DNA of 64,000 bases, taken from contig BBXU01000888.1 of assembly GCA_001598975.1 (NCBI GenBank), forward strand, positions 41,752 to 105,751, in the 5' to 3' direction. The position numbers and the translations under genes were made by a program. This document shows, piece after piece, positions 20,142 to 32,445 of the stretch. The notes below the pieces were generated by a model. That model had not been told where the DNA came from. It made no database searches and was given only the letters and a program-made list of their open reading frames with translations. How positions within the stretch are numbered: position 1 is the stretch's first letter; every line of letters begins with the position of its first letter. The DNA comes from Parachlorella kessleri (Eukaryota > Chlorophyta > Trebouxiophyceae > Chlorellales > Chlorellaceae).

Positions 20142-23100
20142 TCAGGTTGGAATATGGCCCCAGTAGTATCTCACACAAATGCATCCACCCATGGGCCTGA
20201 CCTGCTGCAGTGTGAAGATCAGGATTGTGGCAACTACGTAGGCAGCCAACAGCGTGGCCAGGGCGGCGCGGTCTACCACATATGCGCAGTACGCATCGTA
20301 GTCAATATCAGCCTGCAGATGAGAGTCAAATGCCAAGGTGAGTCACACCCAGTATGCTGTAACCTGTCGTCGCAGGACTGCCTTTCTCAACTCTATATCG
20401 ACACCAACTGACCTACTTCGACATGGCTGCTATTGACCCTGTGAGTGTGCCTGTGCACCCAGGGCAGCCTCTAAGAGTACAGGCTCGTGCCAGCCACTGC
20501 TGCTGGTCATTCTCTTACTGTCACATGCGTCCTTCGCTGGAAAGGGCGGCTTCACAGGCCCGCCGAGCACTGGGCAGTCTGACACACACGCACCTCACCT
20601 CGGGCACCCCTCCCAACCCCTGCCACCAAGTTATCTGCTACATACACTGCAGTACGCCATCACAATCGTCATGCTGCCACCAATGAGCGTCCCACCTGCA
20701 GGCTTCTGATACGGGTGAGCCTGCGCCCTTTGCCAGCGCGAGGCGAGTCTGGCTGAGGCTTGGGTCCCTCCTGGTTGCCACAGCTGATGCTGCCGGCGCC
20801 GCCGACACCATCACAGGCACCAGCATCGCTTGTCGCCTCAATACATTCACCACCACCCTGGAAGGACAGCTCCCCCCTGCTGCCAGCCGCTCCTCGAGTC
20901 TGGCCCTCCTGCTGGTGACTCCCAGCACAGCCAGCTGCCTGGTAGCGGCTGGCCTCTGCGGCAGCTGCATCAGCAGCAGCAACAGCCGAGGCAGCGGCGG
21001 CAGCTGCCTTGCCCTGGCGCCTCGACATGCAGAACCTGTCACGGGCCAGCTGGCGCTGCTTTGCACGCTCCGTGTGCTCCTTCCATGTCTCTATGTGATA
21101 CACCTGCACAACCGAAGGATCCAATCAGCTAAATTGTAATCCAGGCTTGCAGAGGTCCACAGTCGCCAAACAGTCCATCATGGCATGATACCCAGGTTGC
21201 TGGGCAATACCTGGAGGGCAGCCCATGCAGCTGCACAGCACACAATGTCTGGCTCTGACTCTGTGCAAGGTGTAGCACATCTCCAAAAGAGCACCTCATG
21301 CCGGGCAACTTCTTACCACAATTGCCTCCACTGCCATGAGTGCCAGCAGGCAGTAGGTTGCCACAACCTGTATGCCAGGGTGGCAGGTCCCTTATAATGT
21401 CATTGCCGTTTGCTTGTCACTATGCGCACACGCTCACACCTTTGGGACTCCTCCAAAAATCCCACATTGCCTTCCAGTGCAGTGATCTGCTTGGGGGAAG
21501 CCGGATACTAGGCACGGGCTGTTCGCCCCCACAAATCACTGCCATGCTAGCCGACAAAACGCACAGTGCTGGTACCTGCTGCTGTGTGGGTAGGACATAG
21601 CTGCTGGAGGGCTGGTCGGAGGAGATCACAAACTGCACTGCCGCCAGCGCTAGAAAGAGCGTGACAATGACGCCTGCACAGCAGAGGCGGGTTTGGGCAC
21701 TAAGAAGTGGAAGGTTCTGTGGGCAATGCCGTGAAAGTTTATGACCACAACAGTTCATTGCAAGGGGTTGGCTTGACCAGTAGCACTGCTGTATATGGGA
21801 TTCCGCTAGAGGTCGATCGGTATAACACCAGCAGCGTTGCAGTAGCACTGGCAAGTGCTTGCACGCATGCTATGGTCAGCTAAGAACATACCAAGCCTGG
21901 CTGCAAGGTCCCTGCGATGCAGGAAGAAGACCACGAAAGATATCATTCCAAGCAGAGCCACCTGCACAGCGCCCACAGTGTCACCAGCTTACACATACTG
22001 GCCGGTTTTTGCATGCCTCCATTGCTGACAAAATGGTCTACACAGTTACCTGTCGGAAACCTCGAAAGCCCACAAGCAGGAAATTCATCCCCTGCTTTGC
22101 CAGAGCTCAACAGTTCATTTATTCTCGGTGGGGTAAGGCCAGGCAAGGGGTAACACCACCATCGTTTGCCAGCCAGAGACAGTCTGCGCACTCACCGGTA
22201 GGATGGTGTTGAGCACGTGGTAGCTAGAGAAGCGCGACACTTTGATCTTGACGAAGACCATCCTCACGACATTGACCCTGCTCAGGGAGGACGTCCCTGG
22301 CAGGGTGCCCCGCAGAACTGCCGCCTGCCTGGTGCTGAGGGGCAGCGGGTCCAGAGGGCTGGAGGGGACGGCGGATTGCAGCTGCACCGGGGAGGGATGT
22401 ACCAGCCGCTTAGTGCAACTGTGCAGTTGTGCGGCACATGCGAGCAACAAAAGCACCAGTTGCATGTTCGCCACTGTCCGCTCAAGTCAAGACTGCTCCA
22501 GAGAAGCATTGCGGGGTGTGTTGCAATTCCACCACGGGCCCCTTTGACAATATCGATGGACGCAGGCACAGCGCTGCACCTTGAACAGGCTCCCTGAGTT
22601 GATGTTGTTTGCTGAGGTCAGTGTGATGCTGTCGATGTGCCAGTCAGACACAGCATCCCCCAGCCCCAGCCTGCAAACAGGGCTTGGAGTGAGGTGCACC
22701 TCAGTTGCACTACCCAATAGGCTGGTCCCCACAGGATTTAAAGCCATGATGATGTACCCGAGTGTGTACATGGTGCGGCCAGGCAAGGGGGGCTGCTTTT
22801 TGCTTTAGGTACAGCGGCTGTTCCCATCCCGTCAGGGAGAGAGAGTCGCCAACGTGCACACGGGACACTTGTGGGCGCAAAGTAGAGGCAAGCAGTGTAA
22901 TGCAGCTGGGCGGCGGCAGCAGCTGACGAAACTGGGCACTACTTGCGTGTACAAATGCGTGCCCCCGCTGCTGGTGTGGACCGTCAAGCCGGGGTGGGTC
23001 CCTTCGCTGGTGTCCAGGAACTCCAGGGCCAAGAGCAGGTCGAAGCTGCACCACAAGGCGGCACTGGCAGTGCCTGGCTAAGATCCTGGAAGTATTCGCC

Positions 23101-24199
23101 TCTTAGATCTCTGTTAGGGCTGGCATCACACCAGCCGCAGAGGCCGCAGCAGCAGCAAAGCAGCAAGGCGCATCCACAGAGCGCATCAGACACTCACACA
23201 AGAGCAAAGGGACACCTATGCACCCGCATTGGTTTGTGCGCAAGCTCAGTTCACAAAAACTCAAAATGCTGCCAGGGGTGCTGTCACCATTTGTTCGGCT
23301 ATCATCATCTTGCTTACCTGTCAAAGGGGTAGTGGCTAAGGTCCATAGGCTGGTAGAACTCCCCCTGGACCACCTGGGTCCACAGGACGCTGCCATTGGG
23401 CGGTGGAAGGGCATAAATCTTGTAGCCCGTCACGCGGTCCTGGGAGAAGTGGTAGGCATTCCTGTGGGAGGAGGTGATTGCGCAAGATGGTGTCACACCG
23501 GCAGGTGCTGAACAGTCAAGACCAGTCCTTTTCAGTTGCTGCTGGTGGCTGCCAGTAGGGAGTGACGCTAGCACGACAGTGTCGATGACAACCAGCAATA
23601 GTAGGCAGCATGGCTGGTGCTTCAGTAGCTTGCGAGCCTCACCTAAAGAAGAAAGAAGGGATGAAGATGCCATCGCAGCACGCCATATCATCCGCCCAGT
23701 CTGTACAGGGACGCCCACACTCGTGCTGCCCGGCGGCCACGTGGGCAGTGGTGTTGGCTATGGTGTAGTGTGCCTGACTGTCGTTCCATGACATGTAGAA
23801 GACAAAAGTAGCCTCGAAACGGTAGGAGCGCACATCGACTGCAGGCAGGGAGCCTTGTGTGCATTTGGCAAGAAAAGGCTGGCAAGGCCACTGCTGATCT
23901 GAGCCACACCGCCGATGTGTGTGCAAGGTCACTGTTGGATGGTAGCAGTGACTGCCAGCAGAGGTGAGCTGTCTACCTATTATCACGTCGATATCCCCTC
24001 CCTCACCGTTGAGCAGCCTGTCCAGGTAGCACGATATAAAGACATCCTGGGTCTCACGGCTTGGACTGCCCTGGCCTTTCAGTGGTGAAGTCATCTGTGC
24101 CGATGCCATGACGTTAATAGCCAGCAGAAGGACCAACACCAGAGGGTGAAACCCCCTGATGGTGAGCACAGAGTTGCCGGAGCTATATGATGCGCCCAT
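20142..24199 (-). CDS. Pentameric ligand-gated ion channel subunit (Cys-loop superfamily, cysteine-less)
   Basis: Eleven exons: 24199-23977, 23838-23643, 23461-23318, 23063-22947, 22670-22580, 22381-22196, 21961-21892, 21673-21576, 21367-21317, 21103-20696, 20312-20142; about 584 aa. A signal peptide (LVLVLLLAINVMASAQ) precedes a beta-rich extracellular domain. That domain has SYRFEATFVFYMSWND, the signature loop DLSHYPFDR (aromatic-Pro-Phe-Asp) and DAVSDWHIDSITL. The membrane region follows the family order: pre-M1 and M1 (RFSSYHVLNTILP, then VALLGMISFVVFFL), M2 (ARLGVIVTLFLALAAVQFVI), the post-M2 SSSYVLP, M3 (VVATYCLLALMAVEAIV), a loop of about 150 residues, and M4 near the C-terminus. Such subunits assemble as pentamers around M2. 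Neither loop cysteine is present, as in prokaryotic members. Intron 4 seems to use a GC donor (22946). The exon 4 acceptor and the C-terminus after M4 are the least certain parts. The ligand and ion selectivity are unknown. Confidence 0.77.
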
Positions 24200-24822
24200 G
24201 CTGTGGCAGGGATAACTGCGGAGGGTTCACATTGCAGCGCAGTGAGCTCCCACAGTGGCCCCTGGTCGTGATGCTCGGGCACTGAAAGGGGATCAGTTGC
24301 GCCTCGGAAGCGTGCTATGCTGGATAGAGGAGACCTCTGAGGACTCCGGTCGAAATGGTGATAGATCAGCCCCCGATGTTGAGCTTGAACAGGCTAAGAA
24401 GCTTGCTCTGCCAGCTGGAAGGGCGCCAAGGCGCGTGGCACTGCTCTCTACTAGTTATGTTCTGTGCCGAATGCGGGGTCGCATTAGGCAGACTAGCTCG
24501 AATCCTGTGCAAACTCTGCGCTCTTGTAACCACAAAGGGGTGTTCTGGCCTTACAAAGCCTGACAAGACAAAGCGTCGGTACTCCCTCACAGATATTGAC
24601 CAGGCCAGCAGTGGCAAAAAAGTGTATTCTCAGCCAAGGGGTGACTATATGGGTAGGACAAAGAACATCAAGTAAGTACCTTTAACAAACTACATCAGAC
24701 TACACCAAACAATCTGAAGTGGCTATGCTAGTGCCAGTATCATACGAACCATGGGCGCAGCAGTAAACTTGAAGAGCAGCCCCTGAAAGACAGCCTCAAC
24801 CAGTGCCGGCCAGCCCATCAGC
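24200..24822. other. Intergenic region between two tandem minus-strand genes
   Basis: It must contain the promoter of the channel gene (start 24199) and the 3' UTR of the gene ending at 24823. No gene-like structure was found. Confidence 0.45.
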
Positions 24823-27266
24823 TTAGCCCGCAAAGGTGCCCAGTCCACTGTTGAAGGCTCCGCCAGCGGTGTTGCCGCACTGCAGGGTACAGGTGAGACT
24901 ACATCAGGTAAAGTGTACCCAGGTGACAGCAATGGTGCGACAGGCGGTTGGCTCTAGACGCCCCAGGTAGCAACCAGCCATCAAATGTGGGGGAGGCGAA
25001 ATTTGCCCGAGACATGGGTCATGCACAAGAGGCGAGTGCTGCGTGATCGGTCCTACCTGAGAGACAGCCTGTGCACGGGCAATGGCCTGTGAGGCGGCAC
25101 CGCCCACCCCCTGCAATCAGCACACATGGTGGCTCTTACAAAGTCCCAAGCTTATCACCCCACTAACCCCGCTCGATGTCCACATGAGCACTGCACACTA
25201 TACCACTGCAGAAGTGCATTGCAAAAGCATTGCATGCAGGACATCCAGGAGACTGCATATTAGCACAAGCCAGGCGTCTAGGTTCAAGGGGCGAGTATCA
25301 GCAGAACTGGTAAGGTTGAGCAACAGCGAAGCAATCCGCCACATACCTGAGACTGGGCAGTTGCGGTGGCCTGCGCGATGGCTTGGGAGAAGCCAGTGCA
25401 GTTGCCCCCAAAAGAGATGGCGATAGCCTGCAGATCAAGTCAGCACATGGGACTGGTGTCACCTAACCTTCATGCACCCGCCTTCACAGACTGGCCTAGC
25501 ACCCTAGCTGGACAAGTGCGGGTGTCCTGTCAAGAGGCCTCGACTGGAAAACCCTACATATGCTGCTGTTGTCGTTATGAAGCTGCACAGCAACTGGATA
25601 CAAGCTGGCACAGGACGCACACCCAACACCAACACATCTGAGAATGAAGTAGCAGCCTGGAGCAGAGGGTACTCGAGTAGCTGTGGTGCATACAGCTCAT
25701 GCCAGTCAGCCGGGAACCGTACCTCAGCAAAGGCAAAGGTGAAGGTGGTGTTGCCAATACGGATGGCCTCGGCAAATGCAATGGCAATGGCCACGGTGTT
25801 GCCGGTCCTCACAATGGACTGCAGCAGAGCGAGTCATAGACGGGAGATCAGCCAGGCACTGAGCAGGACTACCAAGGACTCCAATCTGGCATTAACCTGC
25901 CTTGCTCCGCTTCACACGGCAAGAGACAGATGCTATATGTGAAATCTGCCCAGCTCTGACCCCAATCAAACAGTGGCAGTTGGAACCCTGTAACGGCCCA
26001 GGCGGTGCTGCTGGGATGTCACTCACAATAGCCAGGGCAGTTGCCACTGCGGTGTTGCCAGTGGCGGCGGCACTTGCTGCGGCGGTCACTGCACGCCAGG
26101 AGAGACACGAGCTGGTCAGTTTAGCATTCGGCATTGCGCATGGCTTGGGCTACACCCTCCGCCATTCACGCTGCACCTCATGGCTCTGGGACATCTCAAC
26201 CCAGGCCTTTGGAACAGGGACGACTGCAGTCGGTGCAGTGCATGGTGCACTGCACAGCTGCAGCGCAGCTATGGAATTACGTCCACTGCCCAACACCCGC
26301 CCTCTCTTATCCGCAACCCACCTGCTGCCCGTGCATTGCCCACGGGGTTGGCTGCCAGCGCCTGGGAGAAGGCCTGGGTCATGGTCTGCACCTGCTGCTG
26401 CTGAGGGAGCGCCTGGAGCTGCGCTGCCAGGCTGCCAAAGCGGGTGAAGTCCTGGCCCTGGAGGGTGCGCAGCCTGCACACATTTGCAGCAGGATTATAC
26501 AGAGCTATGGGGGACATTAAACGTAGGTACCCTGGCAGCTCGCATGGTCCCAGAGCATGCATGTCAGAGGGTTATGCAGATGCGCTTCATGGATGCTGAA
26601 GGGTGCTCAGGGCTGTACGACAGCTGGAAGATCAAGCAGGCCGTGCAAGTGCCAAGGAACGTGGTGACCCTACAGGCCAGCCAACTGGTACTGCCAGGCA
26701 GCCACCCGCGCTGTCACACTCACAGGTCAGCAGCCGTCGGCATGCCGCTATTCTGCTGGCCGCCACCTAGCCCAAGCCCAGTCTGCGGGGAGGGCGGCAG
26801 GTTGGCTGGCGGGGTAGGCACCACAGGGGGGCGGGGGACACCGGGGAAGGGAGTGAGCGGCGGCAGGCCGGTGCTGAAGGGTGGTGGGCTGGCTGCCTGA
26901 GTGGGCGGGCTTGCTGTCAAGAGCGGCAGATTCACGCGGGGGTTGTTGAGGAACTGGTTGGAGAGCTGCTGAGGAGAGGTGACTTGAGCCAGCCCTGCAA
27001 GCAGCTCAACCAGTCCATGCATCAGTAAATCATCTATCTACCATGATGCCAACCCACGCCCAGCGTGCTGATTTCAGGGGAGCTGCACCTGGCCACATAT
27101 CTATAGAACTGCCCATTCCTTCTTGCGCTAACATTTGTGAATCATTGCAGCATACTATTGACCACGTCACATATCCTATGGAAGCATGACCAAGCTCTTA
27201 AGGAAATCTCAGCTTACCTGGTGCGGCTGCAGCCAGGAGAGCCAGGAGCAAGAACACAGCCTTCAT
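24823..27266 (-). CDS. Secreted proline-rich protein with Ala/Ile-rich repeat domain
   Basis: Eight exons with matching phases: 27266-27218, 26994-26724, 26473-26322, 26088-26027, 25818-25723, 25427-25347, 25110-25057, 24879-24823; 273 aa. The N-terminus (MKAVFLLLALLAAAAPG) is a clear signal peptide. A Pro/Thr/Ser-rich spacer of about 80 residues (LPPLTPFPGVPRPPVVP and on) resembles hydroxyproline-rich algal wall proteins. The C-terminal part is built from short alternating hydrophobic units with Gly-Asn-Thr turns (GNTAVATALAI, GNTVAIAIAFAEA, GNTTFTFAFAEA), largely one per exon, and ends CGNTAGGAFNSGLGTFAG. The alternation suggests beta-strand repeats. I do not recognise a named family. A wall or extracellular-matrix role is inferred from the signal peptide and composition. 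Confidence 0.7.
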
Positions 27267-28184
27267 GGTGAGGGTGTGGCGGCGCGTGGTGCCCTTTCTT
27301 AGAAGCTGAAGGACCTGACTTGGGGACGCTGAAGAAGGCTGGAGTTCTAGATGGGTTTGGGAGCTCGACCGGAGTTATTAAGTTGCCGTCCATGGCCGCG
27401 CGCAGCTTAGAGAACCCGAGCGAAATCGAGGGCGGCCGCCACCCGGAACCCGCCGGCGGCCGCGCGAAGCCGCATGAAGCTGGCTGGCTACCCCATACAG
27501 GAAGGTTTCGAAGTACAAATGCTTTAGGCTACATGCCGACTGCGCAGTCATGCATGCTCTGGATCAGGAACGTGTACTTCCGTGCCTAAACCCAGCCAAA
27601 CCGAACTAAGGTCCTTACAAGGAGGGTATGCCATCTGGCGACAACACGTTAGCAATGTCCATGTTCTGATGACTACCTTGAATGTGGTGAAGGTGGCAGG
27701 ATATGGTAAAGGTGGCAGGCAATGCGAACAGAGAGTAGGTAGGGGCGTACTGCCAGTGGACTGGAAGGGCTGTATGCCAAAATGCACTCAATTGCACAGA
27801 AGCCTAGGCCGTCATGTGCGTGCCGCCCAAGGAGGAAGCAACTGCTTGCTGGAGAGGCCTGTGTACTGGAGGGGCCTGCTCCAGCTTGCTTTCAAGCAAG
27901 TCCAGCTGGACTTCACAGGCTCCGCCTCGTTTTGTCCTACCACGTGGGCACAGCAGCCACACTGTGGCGAAGTCCGAGCGCAGACTTACTTACTAGGCTA
28001 CTAGGCTAGTAGCGCTAGCCTGTGGGGAAACCTTTTGCCAGCAATGAAACAACCTGTCCACATAAGATTAACCGTCGTGAACAGTTCTGCAGAAACCCTG
28101 GAGTGTCATTGCCTATACTTCCACGTGCACCCTTCCGCCACCCATACCCAACAACGCATCCCCTCATCACCCACCTCACAAAGC
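27267..28184. other. Intergenic region with one dispersed-repeat member
   Basis: Apart from the repeat-like segment at 27711-27780 and a GC-rich patch at 27395-27475, nothing gene-like is visible. It holds the promoter of the minus-strand gene starting at 27266 and the 3' UTR of the gene ending at 28185. Confidence 0.45.
27711..27780 (+). repeat. Member of the short dispersed repeat also seen at 8472-8640
   Basis: It begins GGTGGCAGGCAATGCGAACA and continues with GAGAGTAG, GTGGACTGGA and GGGCTGTATGC in the same order as the member at 8561. Confidence 0.45.
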
Positions 28185-31100
28185 TCACACAGCGCTCACT
28201 CGGCTCAGAGCCTCCACCGCGGCCACAAACTCTGCCCGGCTGAGGGGGCTGCTGCGCACCACCACCAGATTGGCCTCCACATTTTGGGGGGTCTTGTGGC
28301 CCACCAGCGTACACAGCAGGCCTGGGCAGCTGCGCGCCAGCTGGAGCAGCTTGGGTGCCGTTCCCGGGATGTTCTGGAGCTGTGGGACCGCTTCCAAGGC
28401 AGACTGTAGAGCGGTACTGCGCAGAAGCTGGGCCTCCAAGAGCGGCCCGGAGCTGAACACGCCAATGCCCAGCTGCACACAGGGGGCGGGGCGCAGCAGG
28501 GCTTTGGCTTGGGTACCCTCTGCGCACGCTGCGAGCTCCCCCAGGAAAACCTCCAGTGCAGCACTCATGAGGTTGGTTGCATTTCTTGGGGTCCTAGCCT
28601 GCACTTTTCCTGACTTGGCGCAGCGCATGGAAGTAAGGAAGCGGGCCACGACCTGGAAGGTGGGCATGTGCTCATGCTCTCCGTGGCGTGGTGTCGGGAA
28701 AGGCAACCGATAACACTCCAAGTGCACCATCTGTGCATGCATGCGTAGCACGGCAGGCTGGGAGAGTCCCTGACTCCCTAGATGATGTCAGAAGTGCTAA
28801 GCGAATGTCCATGAACAACAGCGAAGAGCAGCAGGCAGCACTCGAGCGCGCTTAGAAGGCCAAGTGTCCATGCTACCCGCCCACCCTCCCGCTACGCACA
28901 CACCTGCTGTGCGGCCTGCACAAGGGGCACCAGTCCGCCTGCTGCCGCCCCGCCCTCCTGCCATGGCTCTGTCCACGCCTCCCGCATCTTTGCGTTAACA
29001 GGCAGCTGGACATATCTGCATTTGGTGGCACAAGGAAGGAATGAAGAACCTGCGATTTCACTAGCCATGGAATGATGTGATCGAGGGGACGCTTGGGGGG
29101 CCCAGCCAGGGAAGACAGTGCAGCCCAGACACACGTTGCAGGAAAGGGTGATGGGGCGCCCAGCTGACCGGATGAAACATGCATGCAGTGAGGGCTGCCA
29201 CGCCCCAAACAACCCTCTTCTAGGCTAGCACAACCAGCGCTAGTTTGATATGCTCAATAACTGCCCACCAAGCCACCCACCAACCTGAAGCCGTGGTCGC
29301 GCCCCCCCACCTCCTCCGCCAATCTCACGACCTCCCTCAGGCTCAAGTACTCGCCCTGTTGCTGGGGCGCCACCCTGGAAGGGGAGACAAGGGGGACTTT
29401 GGATGTGGGAGGGATGGCCTCTCCATCCTGGCTGTTTCAAGCTGGGCACCAGGGTTGGGAAGGCAGGTATGGACAGAGCCCCGTCAGCTTCAAACCGCAC
29501 CAGGAAGTAACAACAAGAAGCCAAACAACAGTCCCACCTCATCCGTCGCAGGCATGTGATGAAGCAGGAGGAGCAGAAAGTTAAGAGGGACATGCTCAGA
29601 GGGCATAGTCCAAGTGATAGACAACTGTAGCGTCTCTTGCAAAGCCCATGGAACCCCTCCACCAGCGTGGCAGGGATTGCAGTGGTGTGCTTCACGGCTA
29701 GATTGTCACACCCCTGCCATCCCACTTCCTCTACACAATCGCAGCCTATTCAAAGCTTCGAATCACACAGCCGCGCTGTAGGTGTTTTTTGAAGCACCCA
29801 CCTGAAGCATGCCCAGGTGGCCAGCCCATAAGCCTTGATGCGCCCCTGCTGGCGGGCCGCCTCACAGAACTCGAAGGCTGCCTTCAAGCGCTGCATACGA
29901 AGGACACCCCAGCCACCCCTGTCACATCTGTGTCCTGGGTGGGATGCATTTGCAGGTAAATAGAACATCTGCCTGGCCAGACAGCTGCCGCTGCTTTCAC
30001 ACCACTAGGCAAGTGTTCACCTGGGACGCCCCAGACTACCAGCCACTGCCGTGGCAAACTTTGTTTACCACCCAGCATGGGGTTGCGGCCAAGGACACTG
30101 CCCTGGCAAAACCTGTACACCCCTCACAACACTGCTGTGTCCCGTGGGTTGCCCATCCACTTCCAAGAATATCATCACAATTTATGAACCCGCAACTGAC
30201 AGCCACATCCTCTCCTAACTCCGTTCAGACACAATACATTGCACACCTGCATGAACGCTGCCTTGCCCAACTGCCGCAGCTGGCTCTCTGCCGGGTTGTG
30301 CACATAGAACAAGTCCACTGCCTCCAGCCCGAGGCTCTCTAAGCTGCGCTCAAGGGAGGCCTCTAGGCAAGCAGGGTGCATACAGTGCCCGCTGACCACG
30401 TCGGATGCTACGATCTTGCCAGCGGCCTGAAGAGAGCCTAAGATGTCATCTGCAGGAGCAAGAGAGGCGCACATGCAGGTGTGCGCTTGCCAGTGTGTTT
30501 CGGGGTGTACACCGGCAGCAAACAAAACGACTTGGACTTCTGTGCATTGTCTGTGACTCACTACTGTTCACTTAAAGGCAGCTGATGGATGTGTGGGTAT
30601 AGGGCAGCTTGCCTAGGTTGTAAGCACAATGCTGGAGGCACTTGCCAACAGGGGCATTGTGCCATGCTGTGCAGCCATAGCTGGCTCAAGCAACAGGTCC
30701 CCCTGTGGCGCCTTGCCTGCAGCATATCCCGCCTTTGTGGACACAAAGAGCATCTCGCGCTGAGCAGCCCCTGTCATGCGGAGCGTGAGCAGCGCCTGGC
30801 CCACGCTTTGCTCCGCTCGCCCCCAGCGGTAGTTGGCAGCTGTGTCTATGACATTCAAGCCCTTGGCCACAGACTGCACACATCACTGACAAGAGCACCC
30901 TCTGACTCTAGCTCTGCGGAGGTCTTGGCAGTGATGCGACTGCCTGCAACCTGGCCAGCACGGTATGAGGTCACCTGGCAGGGATTGACAAGACCAGATA
31001 GGAAGTGTACACAAAGGCATTTGTTGGGCTGGTTAAGAATCGGACAGCAGGATGCTAGAGCATGTATCAGAGCACTCCAGCCCACCTGGATAACAGCATT

Positions 31101-32069
31101 GGCTACCAGATCGTCTGTGGCCTTGTCAGCATTCCCAAGGTATGTGCCCACCCCTAGGGAGCTCAGCGTCAGAGCACCTGCCTGGCTGTCCACACCTGCA
31201 AGAGGTGTACGGCACTTTCCTGACAGATGGGGGGCTACAGGGCTACAGGTAACAGGAGCAAGCAGAACAACGCGCAAGCGCCAGACACGGTAGTGAGATC
31301 TCATGCCTGAGTAGTCAATGTTATGCCTCCGGAAGTGTCCCTCAGCCACCTTCGACCCCAGCACCCCAGCCGCAAACTGGGCGGTGCCCGCAGCTGTAGA
31401 GTGCCCTGCCCAGCGCTGCATCCCCTGCACAAACCGGTGGGCTGGCTAGCAGGTCAATGGTGTGTGTGGCATCATGAGGTAGCAAAGTGTTACCAGCTGA
31501 GAGCGCGAGGGGAGTGCAGGGACCGTCCTATTTCAGATATGTAGTGGATATATTTGTAGTGGAGGAGAGGTGCACAGCATGAGATGATGGACAGGCTTCA
31601 CCAGACGCCTTGCAGCAGCCCGCAGTCTCTGTGTGGTGGGAGCGCATCACTCCATACCATCCAGTCTTCTGGGGCTAGTGGGGGCGCCAAGGCCTACCTG
31701 GGTGCAAGAGGCGGCGTAGCAGGAGGCGGCGCAGAAGCGCCGCATGTACGAGGGGTTTGTGACGCCTGCAGGCCCCCTCAAGAAGTGCTGTGGTGAAAGT
31801 CTATAGCGCATGATGCACACAAACCGAGCGAGTCACCGCATCCCAAGGGTTAAGTGCTGTGCAGTACCAAGGGCCCCTGGTCAGCCAAGGTGCTCACACT
31901 CCGAGGGTCTTTGAGCTGCCCAAGAGGAGCAGCGACTGTCCTGATCGCTACAGTCCTCGGCCGACTGCCGCTCGGTGTAACCGATGAGTGCCTCCTCTCG
32001 ATTCACCTGCCTTCCCTCTCGGGTGGCACACAGGAGCAGCACGACCAGGATAACGAGGGCATATCGCAT
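28185..32069 (-). CDS. Secreted aldo/keto reductase with N-terminal ShKT domain
   Basis: Ten exons: 32069-31898, 31765-31698, 31424-31350, 31181-31086, 30873-30717, 30449-30247, 29890-29802, 29374-29285, 29015-28904, 28472-28185; 449 aa. A signal peptide ([19 protein letters not shown]) leads into a ShKT domain at residues about 40-78, split over exons 1-2: [12 protein letters not shown], then [18 protein letters not shown]. All six cysteines and the NP.YM signature are present. A linker follows, then an aldo/keto reductase barrel. Its catalytic tetrad can be placed as Asp and Tyr in [13 protein letters not shown], Lys in [10 protein letters not shown] and His in DLFYVHNP, with [11 protein letters not shown] at the start and [10 protein letters not shown] later. 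The family reduces aldehydes and ketones with NAD(P)H. ShKT in algae is best known fused to prolyl 4-hydroxylases; here it is joined to a reductase. Intron 5 apparently uses a GC donor (30716). The weakest junction is exon 3 to exon 4. Confidence 0.8.
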
Positions 32070-32210
32070 TGCAAAGGTCAATACAATCTAGACGCATGAA
32101 CCAAACTGGACGACCCTAGCTGTGAGATCCAAGCTTGGAATTTACCGAAACCCCTCCATGCCAGGTGGAGGCGCAACAATACCCGTGCTAGGTTTGTTCA
32201 CAACCTGGCT

Positions 32211-32221
32211 ATATATAATAG
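32211..32221. promoter_or_regulatory. TATA-box candidate for the ShKT-reductase gene
   Basis: A TATATATAATA run lies about 145 bp upstream of the minus-strand ATG at 32069. It is nearly symmetric and could work on either strand. Confidence 0.45.
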
Positions 32222-32445
32222 CAAAGACTTGGGAGGGAGCTTGGCCTCGTATCAGCAGGCAGCAAGCAAGGAAATTGAAAGCCCTGCCAGGAATGCTCTA
32301 AGATTGACCATGTCGCTCCCAATCCTCCCAACCAGCCCCCCCGGAGTTGTTCGGCTCACTGCTGCCAATGCTGGCACAAGCCGACACTGTGCTTGCGAGC
32401 TGGCTGCTCGCAACCAGATTCAGCAGCACCTGCTGCCCGGGCGTG

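Noticed and set aside
20142..24199. Polycystin/TRP-type channel
   Set aside because: The order of four helices, the YPFD loop before M1 and the M2 sequence fit the pentameric ligand-gated family, not six-helix TRP channels.
28270..28713. Plus-strand open frame across the reductase 3' end
   Set aside because: Antisense to the last AKR exon, which carries recognisable family sequence on the minus strand.
31698..31745. ATG at 31745 as the start of the aldo/keto reductase
   Set aside because: That methionine is the M of the ShKT NPSYM motif; an upstream phase-compatible exon supplies the signal peptide and the first three ShKT cysteines.
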